From JBHICC01 sp046759385 (GTDB lineage Bacteria > Pseudomonadota > Gammaproteobacteria > Acidiferrobacterales > SPGG2), in the NCBI GenBank assembly GCA_046759385.1, contig JBHICC010000012.1, positions 1 through 64,000 of the forward strand: DNA of 64,000 nt. The letters are read 5' to 3'. Below are positions 17,538-26,519 of the stretch, piece by piece (the stretch's first letter is position 1; each line of letters starts with the position of its first letter). A program made the translations under genes and the position numbers. The notes beneath the pieces were generated by a model that was given only the letters and a program-made list of their open reading frames with translations, was not told the origin of the DNA and searched no databases.

Positions 17538-20099
17538 TTATTCCATACCGTCGCCGTTTGGTGACTCGGCGACTTTTTCCATGCCCGCCAGGGTCTCCCC
17601 TTTACTCAAGTCAATAAGATGAACACCTTGCGTATTACGCCCGACCATTGAGATCTCGCGTGTGCGTGTGCGAATCAGCTTGCCGCCGTCGGTAATGAGC
17701 ATAACCTCGTCTTCGCCCGTTGTTAGACAGGCCCCGACAGCCTTACCGTTGCGTTTGTTCACTTGAATAGAGATCACACCCTGGCCACCGCGACGGTGTC
17801 GCGGGTAATCGGTGAGCAAGGTGCGCTTACCGTAGCCGTTCCTTGTCGCCGTCAAGACCGTGGCATCCCCCACGTCGCTGGCCGCAATAATGGCCGAGAT
17901 AACGGACTGTCCCTTTTTTAGCGTGATGCCGCGAACTCCCCGTGCATTGCGGCCCATCGGTCGCATATCGCTCTCAGCGAACCGTATCACTTTACCGGCA
18001 TCGCTAAAAAGCAGAATGTCGCAGTTGCTAGTGGTGAGACCGACACCGACGAGGCGACTGCCTCGGGGAAGATCAATAGCGATGATGCCGCTCGAGCGAG
18101 GCCGCGAAAACTCCGTGAGCGCAGTCTTCTTGATCGTGCCGCCGGAGGTCGCCATAAAAACATGACTGCCTTCCTCGAAATCGCGGATCGGCAAGATCGC
18201 GTTCAGTTGCTCACCTTCCTCCAAGGGCAGTAGGTTCACCACCGGTTTCCCGCGGGCGCCGCGCCGCGCTTGTGGGATTTGGTGGACCTTCAGCCAATAG
18301 ACCTTGCCACGACTAGTGAAGCAGAGAATCGTGTCATGCGTGTTGGCAATAAACAAATGGTCAACGAAATCCTGGTCTTTCATACGTGTGGCGGTCTTAC
18401 CGCGACCACCGCGGCGCTGTGCGCGGTAGTCAGACAGCGGCTGGGCCTTGATATAGCCCGTATGCGAGAGCGTCACAACGAGGTCCTCTTCCGCAATCAA
18501 ATCTTCAACCCGCAGATCGGCACGCGTCCTTACGATCTCGGTACGGCGTGCGTCACCATACTGGTCACGCGCAGCGGTTAACTCCTCGCGGATCACGTGC
18601 ATTAGCCGATCTGGGTTTTCAAGAATCTCGATTAAATCCTTGATCGTATCGAGAAGCTCACGATACTCCCCACGTAGTTTCTCTTGCTCAAGACCCGTTA
18701 AGCGGTGCAGTCGTAGATCGAGGATCGCCTGTGCTTGGGCATCGGAGAGACGATAGCCTTTCTTACCTAACCCATAGATCGCATCTAGACCCTCCGGTCT
18801 CGAGATGCCGCTCTCTGCATCAGCCAGCATTCTTGCGACAACGTTGGCTTGCCATGTGCGCTTCATGAGCCCGGCCTTAGCCTGAGCTGGATCCTTTGCG
18901 GCTTTAATAAGCGCAACCACCTCGTCGATGTTCTCTAGTGCAACCGCCAATCCTTCCAGAATGTGTGCGCGCTCACGTGATTTGCGTAGATCGTAAATCG
19001 TGCGCCGCGTTACCACGCTGCGGCGGTGGCGCACAAAGGCTTGCAGCACTTCTCTAAGATTCATCAACCGCGGCTGACCGCCATCGAGCGCAACGACATT
19101 GATCCCGAACACGCTCTGCATCGCAGTGTGCTCGTAGAGATTGTTCAAGATCACGTCGGCGTTCTCGCCGCGACGTAATTCAATCACCATACGCATGCCG
19201 CTCTTGTCTGACTCGTCGCGCAGCTCGCTAATTCCCTCAAGTTTGCCTTGCCTCACCAGCTCGGCGATCCGCTCCAGCAATTTCGCCTTGTTAACCTGAT
19301 ACGGCAGCTCACTGACGATGATGCTCTGACGTTTACTCTTCTTGTCCGTCTCGAAGCTCGTGCGTGCACGTACGTATACCTTGCCGCGACCTGTGCGATA
19401 GGCTGCGCGAACGCCGTCGACACCATGAATAACGGCCGCAGTCGGAAAGTCGGGCCCGGGTAGGTGCTGCATCAGTGCATCGATGCTTACGTCCTCATCG
19501 TCGATAACGGCAACGCACGCGTTGATCACTTCCGATATGTTGTGCGGCGGAATATTGGTCGCCATGCCCACGGCGATTCCCGATGAACCATTGACGAGAA
19601 GATGAGGTAGTCGCGTCGGCAATACCACCGGTTCTTTCTCATTGCCGTCGTAATTCGGAACGAAGTCGACAGTTTCTTTCTCGATATCGGCTAGCATTTC
19701 GGATGCTAGTCGGGTCATGCGGCACTCGGTATAGCGGTACGCGGCAGGCGGATCGCCGTCGATTGAGCCGAAATTGCCCTGGCCATCGATCAACGGATAG
19801 CGCATCGAAAAATCCTGGGCCATACGCACCAGCGCGTCGTACGTCGCGCCGTCACCGTGGGGATGAAACTTACCGAGGACGTCACCGACTACGCGTGCGC
19901 ACTTGACATAGGGCCGGTTGTAGACGTTGTTCCCCTGGTGCATTGCAAAGAGGATGCGCCGATGCACGGGCTTCAGGCCATCGCGTACATCCGGTAGCGC
20001 ACGGCCGACAATCACGCTCATCGCGTAGTCCAAATAGGACTGACGCATTTCGTCTTCGAGATTGACCGGGATCGTTTCTTTCGCGAACTGTTCCATCAT
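17538..20099 (-). CDS. gyrA: DNA gyrase subunit A
   Basis: Breakage-reunion subunit of the type II topoisomerase that introduces negative supercoils. The 853 residues include the N-terminal RALPDVRDGLKPVHRRILFA block (33-52), the catalytic Tyr123 in AAYRYTE, and a C-terminal beta-pinwheel with QRRGGRGKT, the GyrA-box motif, near residue 556. The quinolone-determining loop reads HGDGATYD, so Gly84 sits where E. coli has Ser83; the acidic residue (E. coli Asp87) is kept. The start could be Met1 or Met2. It heads the minus-strand biosynthetic run. Confidence 0.97.
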   Translation of the reverse strand: MMEQFAKETIPVNLEDEMRQSYLDYAMSVIVGRALPDVRDGLKPVHRRILFAMHQGNNVYNRPYVKCARVVGDVLGKFHPHGDGATYDALVRMAQDFSMRYPLIDGQGNFGSIDGDPPAAYRYTECRMTRLASEMLADIEKETVDFVPNYDGNEKEPVVLPTRLPHLLVNGSSGIAVGMATNIPPHNISEVINACVAVIDDEDVSIDALMQHLPGPDFPTAAVIHGVDGVRAAYRTGRGKVYVRARTSFETDKKSKRQSIIVSELPYQVNKAKLLERIAELVRQGKLEGISELRDESDKSGMRMVIELRRGENADVILNNLYEHTAMQSVFGINVVALDGGQPRLMNLREVLQAFVRHRRSVVTRRTIYDLRKSRERAHILEGLAVALENIDEVVALIKAAKDPAQAKAGLMKRTWQANVVARMLADAESGISRPEGLDAIYGLGKKGYRLSDAQAQAILDLRLHRLTGLEQEKLRGEYRELLDTIKDLIEILENPDRLMHVIREELTAARDQYGDARRTEIVRTRADLRVEDLIAEEDLVVTLSHTGYIKAQPLSDYRAQRRGGRGKTATRMKDQDFVDHLFIANTHDTILCFTSRGKVYWLKVHQIPQARRGARGKPVVNLLPLEEGEQLNAILPIRDFEEGSHVFMATSGGTIKKTALTEFSRPRSSGIIAIDLPRGSRLVGVGLTTSNCDILLFSDAGKVIRFAESDMRPMGRNARGVRGITLKKGQSVISAIIAASDVGDATVLTATRNGYGKRTLLTDYPRHRRGGQGVISIQVNKRNGKAVGACLTTGEDEVMLITDGGKLIRTRTREISMVGRNTQGVHLIDLSKGETLAGMEKVAESPNGDGME

Positions 20100-20240
20100 T
20101 CCTATCGCGCTTGATCAGGCGGTGCAGTGAACACGTGCCGCTGGCCGCAAAACGGCATCGTCCAGCCGGACGCATAGTCAAGCTGGACGCTGCTCATCAA
20201 ACTTGATTCTAGCACCAAAAGAACGCCACAATCTGAGGGT

Positions 20241-20262
20241 AAGTCAATGTTTTCATTGACTT
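20241..20262. other. Perfect inverted repeat in the gyrA upstream region
   Basis: AAGTCAATG, loop TTTT, CATTGACTT forms a 9-bp stem about 140 bases upstream of gyrA and downstream of mtnA. A T-run follows only on the plus strand, where no gene leads into it, so I do not call it the mtnA terminator. A role in the gyrA leader is possible. Confidence 0.4.
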
Positions 20263-20364
20263 TTTCGCAGAGCTGGGAGTCAGTTCCAGCGGGCGGAAAA
20301 TCGCTAAATTTTACCACGAAAGGGGCTAAGGCCGCATTAGACGGAGCTCACCTGCGAACAGGCT

Positions 20365-21426
20365 TTACCGCCGAAAAAAGGAGTCGAGTTTGCCCTGCTT
20401 CGGTCTCTTTACAACACCCTTCTCTGTCACGATAGCGTCGATCAGTTCGGCGGGGGTAACGTCGAATGAGGGGTTCCAGGCACGCGTGCCGTCCGGCGCC
20501 GTGCGCTGCCCGGCGAATTCGAGGACCTCGTCCTCACCTCGGCTTTCGATCGGAATGTCGGCACCGCTGGCGGCCGTCATGTCTACGGTGCTCGTCGGCG
20601 CGACCACCATGAAGCCGATGCCATGGTGGTGTGCGGCCAGCGCCGTTGCATAGGTTCCGATCTTGTTTGCGACATCGCCGTTGGCAGCAACGCGGTCAGC
20701 CCCAACCACGACCCATTGGATGCGCCCTTGCTGCATTAATGAGGCGGCGGCACTGTCGGCTGTTATGGTCACCGGTATCCCTTCTTGCAACAGTTCCCAG
20801 GCGGTCAGGCGCGCACCCTGTAACCAAGGCCGCGTTTCGTTAGCGTAGACATCGCGGATGCGCCCGGCCGCGACACCTGAGCGCACGACACCGAGCGCGG
20901 TACCGTAACCCCCCGTGGCAAGTGCACCCGTATTGCAGTGGGTAAGTATCGCGCTATCCTCTTTAATTAGGGATGCTCCCAACTCCCCCATGCACCGATT
21001 AGCGGCAATGTCCTCTGCATGGATACGCTGTGCCTCCTCCAGTAACGGAGCGACAGGATCCCCTTCGACGCGATCGATCAACGCACGCATTCGATCGACC
21101 GCCCAACTTAAGTTAACGGCCGTCGGACGCGCTGCGTAGAGTGGGTCGAAATCGGATGCCAGATGAGTGCGCCAGTGCTCAGGATCAGCTTGGTAGTGAT
21201 CGCGTGCGCCTAAAACCACAGCGTAGGCCGCGGTGATGCCGATCGCCGGCGCGCCCCGTACGACCATGTTTTGTATGGCGTCGGCGGCCTCTTGCAGGTG
21301 ATCTAGGCAAGCATATTCAAGTCGCGCCGGTAACAGCCGCTGGTCGATGAGTTTGATACGACCTTCATCCCAAGCGACTGCACGGACGCGATCATACGGT
21401 ATCCTGGACTGTGAATCTTTGGCCAT
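20365..21426 (-). CDS. mtnA: S-methyl-5-thioribose-1-phosphate isomerase
   Basis: Converts methylthioribose-1-phosphate to the ribulose form in methionine salvage. The 353 residues are in the eIF2B-like family, with VRGAPAIGITAAYAVVLG near 60-77, THCNTGALATGGYGTALGV containing the catalytic Cys, GADRVAANGDVANKIGTY with the catalytic Asp, and FDVTPAELI near the end. I chose the ATG at 21426 (MAKDSQSRIPYD); an upstream in-frame start at 21462 adds a non-conserved stretch. It is divergent from the methylthioadenosine deaminase gene. Confidence 0.95.
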   Translation of the reverse strand: MAKDSQSRIPYDRVRAVAWDEGRIKLIDQRLLPARLEYACLDHLQEAADAIQNMVVRGAPAIGITAAYAVVLGARDHYQADPEHWRTHLASDFDPLYAARPTAVNLSWAVDRMRALIDRVEGDPVAPLLEEAQRIHAEDIAANRCMGELGASLIKEDSAILTHCNTGALATGGYGTALGVVRSGVAAGRIRDVYANETRPWLQGARLTAWELLQEGIPVTITADSAAASLMQQGRIQWVVVGADRVAANGDVANKIGTYATALAAHHHGIGFMVVAPTSTVDMTAASGADIPIESRGEDEVLEFAGQRTAPDGTRAWNPSFDVTPAELIDAIVTEKGVVKRPKQGKLDSFFRR

Positions 21427-21468
21427 GCTGTGAACAGCAATAATACCGCAAAGGAACTGCACCAGTAC

Positions 21469-21496
21469 TTAGCACGTTGGCCAAATTGGGTATACT
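21469..21496 (+). promoter_or_regulatory. Possible sigma-70 promoter of the deaminase gene
   Basis: TTAGCA (21469-21474) and TATACT (21491-21496) are 16 bases apart, about 28 bases before the start codon of the plus-strand gene. Found by eye only. Confidence 0.4.
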
Positions 21497-21523
21497 GCTA
21501 GGCCACCTGAGTCGCTTCTAAGG

Positions 21524-22837
21524 ATGGCCGCTATCGACAGCCTGATAAGCGCCCGCTGGGTTATCCCCGTGGAACCCGAGGGTATCGTGCTCGATGAGTA
21601 TAGCGTCGCCGTTCGCGACGGCAAGATCGCCGACGTACTTCCCACCAACGAAGCCAAGCGAAAGTATCGCGCCGGCACTACAACCCTACTCACCGACCAT
21701 GCACTCATACCAGGTCTAATTAACGCGCACACGCACGCGGCAATGAGTCTGTTTCGCGGGATCGCCGATGATCTCCCCTTGATGGACTGGCTCAACAACT
21801 ACATCTGGCCGGCTGAGCGTGCGTGGGTTAACGATGAGTTCGTGCGCGACGGCACGCGCTTGGCGGTGGCGGAGATGCTGAAGAGCGGCACCACCTGTTT
21901 CAGTGACATGTATTTCTTTCCGGAAGACACCGCGCGTGTGTGTATGGAACTCGGCATGCGCGCAGTGGTCGGGTTGATTGTGGTTGATTTTCCCACGGTA
22001 TGGGCACAGACAGCGGACGAATACTTGAAAAAGGGTCTACAGCTTCACGATGATCTGCGGCACAGTCAGTTGGTAGCGACCGCGTTTGCGCCGCACGCGC
22101 CCTATTCCGTCTCAGATGGGCCCCTCAGAAGGATTGGCACAATCAACGATGAACTCAACCTGCCGATCCACATACATCTACATGAGACCCAGCACGAAGT
22201 TGACGACGCGGTAAATAAAACTGGCCGGCGCCCACTCGAACGATTAGCCAACCTTGGTCTGCTGAATCCGAATCTCGTGGCGGTCCATATGACCGCGCTG
22301 CTACCCGGCGAGATCGACGCGTGCGCCAAGGTCAATGCAAACGTGATTCACTGTCCTGAGTCCAACATGAAGCTTGCAAGTGGCTTTTGCCCTGTCGACA
22401 AGCTCCTCGCCGCTGGGATCAATGTGGCATTGGGCACGGACGGGGCGGCCAGCAACAACGATCTCGATATGCTTTCCGAGATGCGCGCGGCAGCTCTACT
22501 CGCGAAAGCAGTCGCCCATGACGCAACCGCGCTGCCCGCCCATAAGGCGCTGCGTATGGCGACTTTGAGCGGCGCGCGCGCCTTAGGGCTCGAGGGACAG
22601 ATTGGCTCGCTGGTGCCGGGTAAGTCAGCGGACATCGTGGCGATTGATCTGGCCACGGTCGCGACCCAACCGATCTACGACCCGGTCTCGCAGATCGTCT
22701 ACACCGGGGGGCGTGATCAAGTAACCGATGTCTGGGTAGCGGGAGAAAGACTGCTCGAAGAAGGCCAGCATAACAAACTTGAGGTCAACAGCGTAATCGA
22801 AAGGGCGCATTGGTGGCGTGATAGAATAGCTCAATGA
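21524..22837 (+). CDS. mtaD: 5-methylthioadenosine / S-adenosylhomocysteine deaminase (TRZ/ATZ amidohydrolase)
   Basis: A zinc amidohydrolase of 437 residues. Metal and active-site motifs are NAHTHAAMSLFRG (His69, His71), HIHLHETQHEV, VHMTAL and GTDGAASNNDLDM. Known Pseudomonas homologues deaminate methylthioadenosine to methylthioinosine, feeding the phosphorylase that supplies MtnA. The divergent mtnA next door makes that assignment likely here; SAH or another aminopurine are alternatives. The stop is followed directly by a heptamer-repeat block before ubiG. Confidence 0.88.
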   Translation: MAAIDSLISARWVIPVEPEGIVLDEYSVAVRDGKIADVLPTNEAKRKYRAGTTTLLTDHALIPGLINAHTHAAMSLFRGIADDLPLMDWLNNYIWPAERAWVNDEFVRDGTRLAVAEMLKSGTTCFSDMYFFPEDTARVCMELGMRAVVGLIVVDFPTVWAQTADEYLKKGLQLHDDLRHSQLVATAFAPHAPYSVSDGPLRRIGTINDELNLPIHIHLHETQHEVDDAVNKTGRRPLERLANLGLLNPNLVAVHMTALLPGEIDACAKVNANVIHCPESNMKLASGFCPVDKLLAAGINVALGTDGAASNNDLDMLSEMRAAALLAKAVAHDATALPAHKALRMATLSGARALGLEGQIGSLVPGKSADIVAIDLATVATQPIYDPVSQIVYTGGRDQVTDVWVAGERLLEEGQHNKLEVNSVIERAHWWRDRIAQ

Positions 22838-22924
22838 TTCGCGACTGGTGACGCGTAATCGGTGATTGGTAACTGGCTATTAGCAGGATAGAGCAAAGAC
22901 GGATCACCAATCACAAGTTACCCG
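22838..22924. repeat. Heptamer-periodic intergenic repeat, copy D
   Basis: Between mtaD and ubiG, units CGACTGG, TGACGCG, TAATCGG, TGATTGG, TAACTGG run from 22842, and an opposed block ACGGATC, ACCAATC, ACAAGTT, ACCCGAC ends at 22925. The blocks are partly reverse-complementary (GTGATTGGTAACT against GATCACCAATCAC). Confidence 0.6.
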
Positions 22925-22933
22925 ACTTTGAAG

Positions 22934-23647
22934 ATGACCCAAAACACGTCCAATGTCGATGCCAGCGAGGTCGCCAAGTTTGAGGAACTTGCTACCCGTT
23001 GGTGGGATCCAGAAAGCGAGTTTAAACCGCTGCATGCGATTAACCCGTTACGTCTGAACTGGATTAACGAGCGCGTCGCGCTCGATGGTAAGACGACCCT
23101 GGACGTTGGTTGTGGCGGCGGCCTGCTTGCGGAGGCCATGGCCGCTAACGGGGGGCGCGTCACCGGCATCGACATGGGTGTCGCACCGCTGGCGGTCGCG
23201 AAACTACACCTAAAGGAAAGTGGCCAAGAAGTCGAGTACCTAAGAACGACCGCGGAAACTCTGGCGCAGCAACGCCCAGCAGGGTTCGATGTTGTTACCT
23301 GTATGGAGTTACTCGAGCATGTGCCAGATCCCGCAGCTGTCGTGCAAGCGTGCGCCCAGCTGGTTAAACCCGGCGGGGTCGTGTTCTTCTCTACCATTAA
23401 CCGCAATCCTAAGTCATGGCTGTTTGCCATCGTTGGTGCAGAATACGTCTTGAATTTATTGCCTCGTGGTACGCATGAATACCGAAAATTGATCAGGCCA
23501 TCAGAGCTGGAGAGTTGGGTCCGAAGCGCAGGTCTTGCCCTGCAAGAATTCATCGGACTGCATTACAATCCCATGACCCGTCGATACTGGTTAGCGCCCG
23601 GCGTCGACGTGAACTACCTCGCATTTACAGTGCGCCCGGATGCCTGA
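22934..23647 (+). CDS. ubiG: Ubiquinone biosynthesis O-methyltransferase
   Basis: SAM-dependent enzyme for both O-methylations in ubiquinone synthesis. The 237 residues from the ATG at 22934 show FEELATRWWDPESEFKPLH near the start, the SAM motif LDVGCGGGLLAEAMA (about 57-71), MELLEHVPDPA and FFSTINRNPKSW, all typical of UbiG. A TTG 6 bases earlier is also in frame. The gene overlaps mupP by 8 bases. Its presence indicates a ubiquinone-based respiratory chain. Confidence 0.97.
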   Translation: MTQNTSNVDASEVAKFEELATRWWDPESEFKPLHAINPLRLNWINERVALDGKTTLDVGCGGGLLAEAMAANGGRVTGIDMGVAPLAVAKLHLKESGQEVEYLRTTAETLAQQRPAGFDVVTCMELLEHVPDPAAVVQACAQLVKPGGVVFFSTINRNPKSWLFAIVGAEYVLNLLPRGTHEYRKLIRPSELESWVRSAGLALQEFIGLHYNPMTRRYWLAPGVDVNYLAFTVRPDA

Positions 23648-24305
23648 GATCCGAACCGTGCTGTTCGATTTAGACGGGACATTGGCCGATACCGCGCCAG
23701 ATATGGCGCATACCCTAAACCTGCTGCTGAGGGAGCGCGGCCGCGATACGTTGCCGTTTGATATCATCCGGCCACACGTATCGCATGGCGCTATTGCGCT
23801 GGTGCGACTCGGGTTCGGCCTTGACCCGGACGACGAAGGACTGAACGCTCTAAGACAACGTTTCTTGGAGATCTATGGCGACAACCTGTGCCGTGAGACC
23901 CATCTATTCGCGGGCATCGTCGAGCTACTACAAGTATTGAACAAGCATGGCCGCAACTGGGGAATCGTTACCAACAAGCCCGGCTATTTAACCGAGCCGC
24001 TGATTGCGCAGCTTGCACCGCCGTACCCGCCTGCTTGTGTTGTCAGTGGCGACACGACCAACAACCGCAAACCGCACCCGGCACCCTTGTTGCATGCCTG
24101 CGCCGAAGCCGATAGTTCACCCGCGCAATGCCTTTACGTCGGCGACGCTGAACGTGACATCCAGGCCGGGACACAGGCGGGCATGAAGACGCTGATCGCA
24201 CTATTCGGCTACATCAGCCACGAAGAAAACCCTAGTCAGTGGGGGGCGGACGGATTGGTGCGCGCGCCCATGGAGATCTGGGATTGGCTGCAAGCCCATG
24301 GCTGA
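23640..24305 (+). CDS. mupP: HAD phosphatase, MupP/phosphoglycolate phosphatase type
   Basis: A 221-residue HAD hydrolase: motif I FDLDGTLADTAPD (9-21) with the nucleophile Asp, motif II GIVTNKP (about 102-108), motif III Lys in NRKPHPAPL and motif IV GDAERDIQAG. Proteins of this family next to ubiG in Pseudomonas are MupP, which dephosphorylates MurNAc-6-phosphate in cell-wall recycling; many databases label them Gph. I prefer MupP from the ubiG-mupP-yciK context, but the sequence alone does not separate the two. It overlaps genes on both sides by 8 bases. Confidence 0.85.
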   Translation: MPEIRTVLFDLDGTLADTAPDMAHTLNLLLRERGRDTLPFDIIRPHVSHGAIALVRLGFGLDPDDEGLNALRQRFLEIYGDNLCRETHLFAGIVELLQVLNKHGRNWGIVTNKPGYLTEPLIAQLAPPYPPACVVSGDTTNNRKPHPAPLLHACAEADSSPAQCLYVGDAERDIQAGTQAGMKTLIALFGYISHEENPSQWGADGLVRAPMEIWDWLQAHG

Positions 24306-25518
24306 CCCGGCGTTACTTATTATAGTGTTACTCGTGGTTGCCGCACTGGCCGGCACTGCCGGATGGTTGATAGCTCGCGCGCGCAGTCAGCGAAGGATTG
24401 CGGAACTTGAAACCACGCTGACCATCGAGCGTCAGGCGGCAAGCGAGAAGCTGACCGGCGTGGAAAATACCTTCACCGCCCTGTCGAGTCAGGCACTACA
24501 GCAAAATAGTCAAGCTTTTCTACAGCTCGCCCAAGAAACATTGGCACGTTTTCACGTACAGGCGAAAGGCGAGCTTGATCAGAAGGAGAAAGCGGTGGCG
24601 TATCTCGTGGAACCCATTCGTGATGCTCTGGATAAGACCGAGCAGCAAATCCGACGCATCGAAAACGAGCGCAAGGAAGCTTATGGAGCGCTACATAAGC
24701 ATCTCGAGACGCTGACACAGACTCAGCGTGTGTTACACGGTGAGACCCGCAATCTAGTACAGGCGTTGCGTCGTCCCGAGGTCCGAGGCCAGTGGGGCGA
24801 AATGACGTTGAAGCGCCTAGCGGAACTGGCAGGGATGGTCGATCACTGTGACTTTTTCGAACAAACCCAGACTGAGGGCGACGAAAGCCGGCTACGCCCG
24901 GACATGATCGTGCGTATGCCCGACGCACGCGAGGTCATCGTCGATGCCAAGACTCCGCTCGACGCGTACTTGAGCGCTGTCGAAACGACAGACGAAGAAA
25001 CGCGGAAGCGATACCTAGAGCAGCATGCGCGTAATGTACGTACCCGCGTACGCGAGCTTGCCGGGAAAGCGTACTGGAGTCGCTTCAAACAGGCCCCAGA
25101 TTTTGTCGTGCTATTCATCCCTGGCGAACAGTTCCTTGCGGCAGCGTTGGACGTCGATCGCGAATTGCTCGAGGAAGCGTTACGTCAGAAGATTATTCTC
25201 ACCACGCCGACGAGCTTCGTCGCACTGCTTCGCGCCGTGGCTTATGGTTGGCGCCAAGAAAATCTCGCAGCCAACGCGGAACGCATACGCGAGATTGGAG
25301 AGGACCTGTATAATCGGTTGGCTACGTTCAGCGAGCACCTGGCGCGTGTTGGGCGAAGCCTCGACAACGCAGTCATGCAATACAACAGGTCTGTCGGCTC
25401 GTTTCAAACCAAGGTGCTTCCGGGCGCGCGAAAGTTCTCAGAACTCGGGATTAGCGATTCCAAATCCGCGGAGGAGCCGGAGCAGATCGAAAGGAGTGCG
25501 CGGGAACCCGAGTCTTGA
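24298..25518 (+). CDS. rmuC: DNA recombination protein RmuC
   Basis: RmuC proteins limit inversions at short repeats and are predicted nucleases. The 406 residues have an N-terminal membrane anchor (LLIIVLLVVAALAGTAGWLI, 6-25), a long coiled coil (about 30-150, EQQIRRIENERKEAYGALHK) and the conserved core with GQWGEMTLKRL, DMIVRMPDAREVIVDAKTPL and FLAALDVDRELLEEALRQ-like segments. It starts inside the last codons of mupP, so it is cotranscribed. The catalytic core looks complete. Confidence 0.95.
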   Translation: MADPALLIIVLLVVAALAGTAGWLIARARSQRRIAELETTLTIERQAASEKLTGVENTFTALSSQALQQNSQAFLQLAQETLARFHVQAKGELDQKEKAVAYLVEPIRDALDKTEQQIRRIENERKEAYGALHKHLETLTQTQRVLHGETRNLVQALRRPEVRGQWGEMTLKRLAELAGMVDHCDFFEQTQTEGDESRLRPDMIVRMPDAREVIVDAKTPLDAYLSAVETTDEETRKRYLEQHARNVRTRVRELAGKAYWSRFKQAPDFVVLFIPGEQFLAAALDVDRELLEEALRQKIILTTPTSFVALLRAVAYGWRQENLAANAERIREIGEDLYNRLATFSEHLARVGRSLDNAVMQYNRSVGSFQTKVLPGARKFSELGISDSKSAEEPEQIERSAREPES

Positions 25519-25648
25519 TGCGTCAAGGCAGATGAACCGCCAGCGGGGTGTCCTCGTTTACCGTTAGCTTCGACGTAGCGTCTGCTTCGCGACCGCTAAT
25601 CCGCACATACCGTGCTATCGTTAATTGGCCACGTTTCCCTCGGTCAAG

Positions 25649-26512
25649 ATGACGCCCGCCGAATATTGCCAGCAGAAAGTCGGTGCGCCGGGCTCGAGCT
25701 TCTACTATAGCGTGCTGTACCTGCCGGTCGATAAGCGCGAAGCGCTGACGGCAATATATGCGTACTGCTGCGAGATCGAGGAGATACTCGACAAGTGCCA
25801 GGAACCCGACGTTGCACGAGCGAAGCTAGCCTGGTGGCGTCAGGAAACACAAAACATACTGAGCCACAAGCCCAATCACCCTATCGGCAGGGCGCTACAG
25901 ACCGTTATCGCAGCACACCGACTGCCGGAAGGACGTTTCGCTGCGCTTATCGACGGCGTCGAGATGAGCCTCTCGGAGGGGCGCTTCGACACGTTTGAGG
26001 CGTTAAGAAGCCATTGTGAACGTGTTGGCGCCACGGCCAGCGTACTGGCCGCGCACGTCCTCGGTTATGGCGATCCAGTCACCCTCGATTCTGCACGCGA
26101 ACTTGGAGTTGCTCTCACCTTGACGAAGGTTATTCGCGACTTGCGCGCCCATGCTAGCCGTAACCGTATTTACATCCCGCTGGAGGATCTTAGACGCTAT
26201 GACGTGCCAATTGCGCACATCCTCAACGGTACCGAGACGAGTGAATTACGAGCGCTGGTGGAGTTTGAATGTGGGCGCGCGGAGCAGTGTTACGATCGTG
26301 CATTGGCACTTATTCCAGAGAAAGACCGATGGTCCCAACTATCAGGCTTGATCATGGCCGCGATTTATCGTCGCACGCTCGATGAGATTCGCAGGGACGG
26401 CTATCATGTAATGCGCCACAGAACCCATCTTCCTCCCCTGAGGAAATTGTGGATTGCCTGGACAACGCGACGCAAAGAACGTCGGCGTAGCCGACGGCGA
26501 ATTCGTTTCTGA
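25649..26512 (+). CDS. Squalene/phytoene synthase family protein, HpnD-like with altered Asp motifs
   Basis: A 287-residue relative of presqualene diphosphate synthase HpnD: MTPAEYCQQKVGAPGSSFYY at the start closely follows that family, and WWRQE and NRIYIPLEDLRRYDV are recognisable. The first Asp-rich motif, usually REVDDVVDE-like, reads CEIEEILDK (41-49), and the second, usually RDVGEDARRGR-like, reads RDLRAHASRNR, losing an acidic position. No hpnC, hpnE or squalene cyclase gene is nearby. It may be a modified prenyl-condensing enzyme or a non-catalytic homologue like NDUFAF6 (inference). I chose the ATG at 25649 over a TTG at 25625. Confidence 0.75.
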   Translation: MTPAEYCQQKVGAPGSSFYYSVLYLPVDKREALTAIYAYCCEIEEILDKCQEPDVARAKLAWWRQETQNILSHKPNHPIGRALQTVIAAHRLPEGRFAALIDGVEMSLSEGRFDTFEALRSHCERVGATASVLAAHVLGYGDPVTLDSARELGVALTLTKVIRDLRAHASRNRIYIPLEDLRRYDVPIAHILNGTETSELRALVEFECGRAEQCYDRALALIPEKDRWSQLSGLIMAAIYRRTLDEIRRDGYHVMRHRTHLPPLRKLWIAWTTRRKERRRSRRRIRF

Positions 26513-26519
26513 CACGCTC

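Noticed and set aside
20241..20265. Hairpin plus T-run as terminator of mtnA
   Set aside because: The T-run is on the plus strand, opposite to mtnA transcription.
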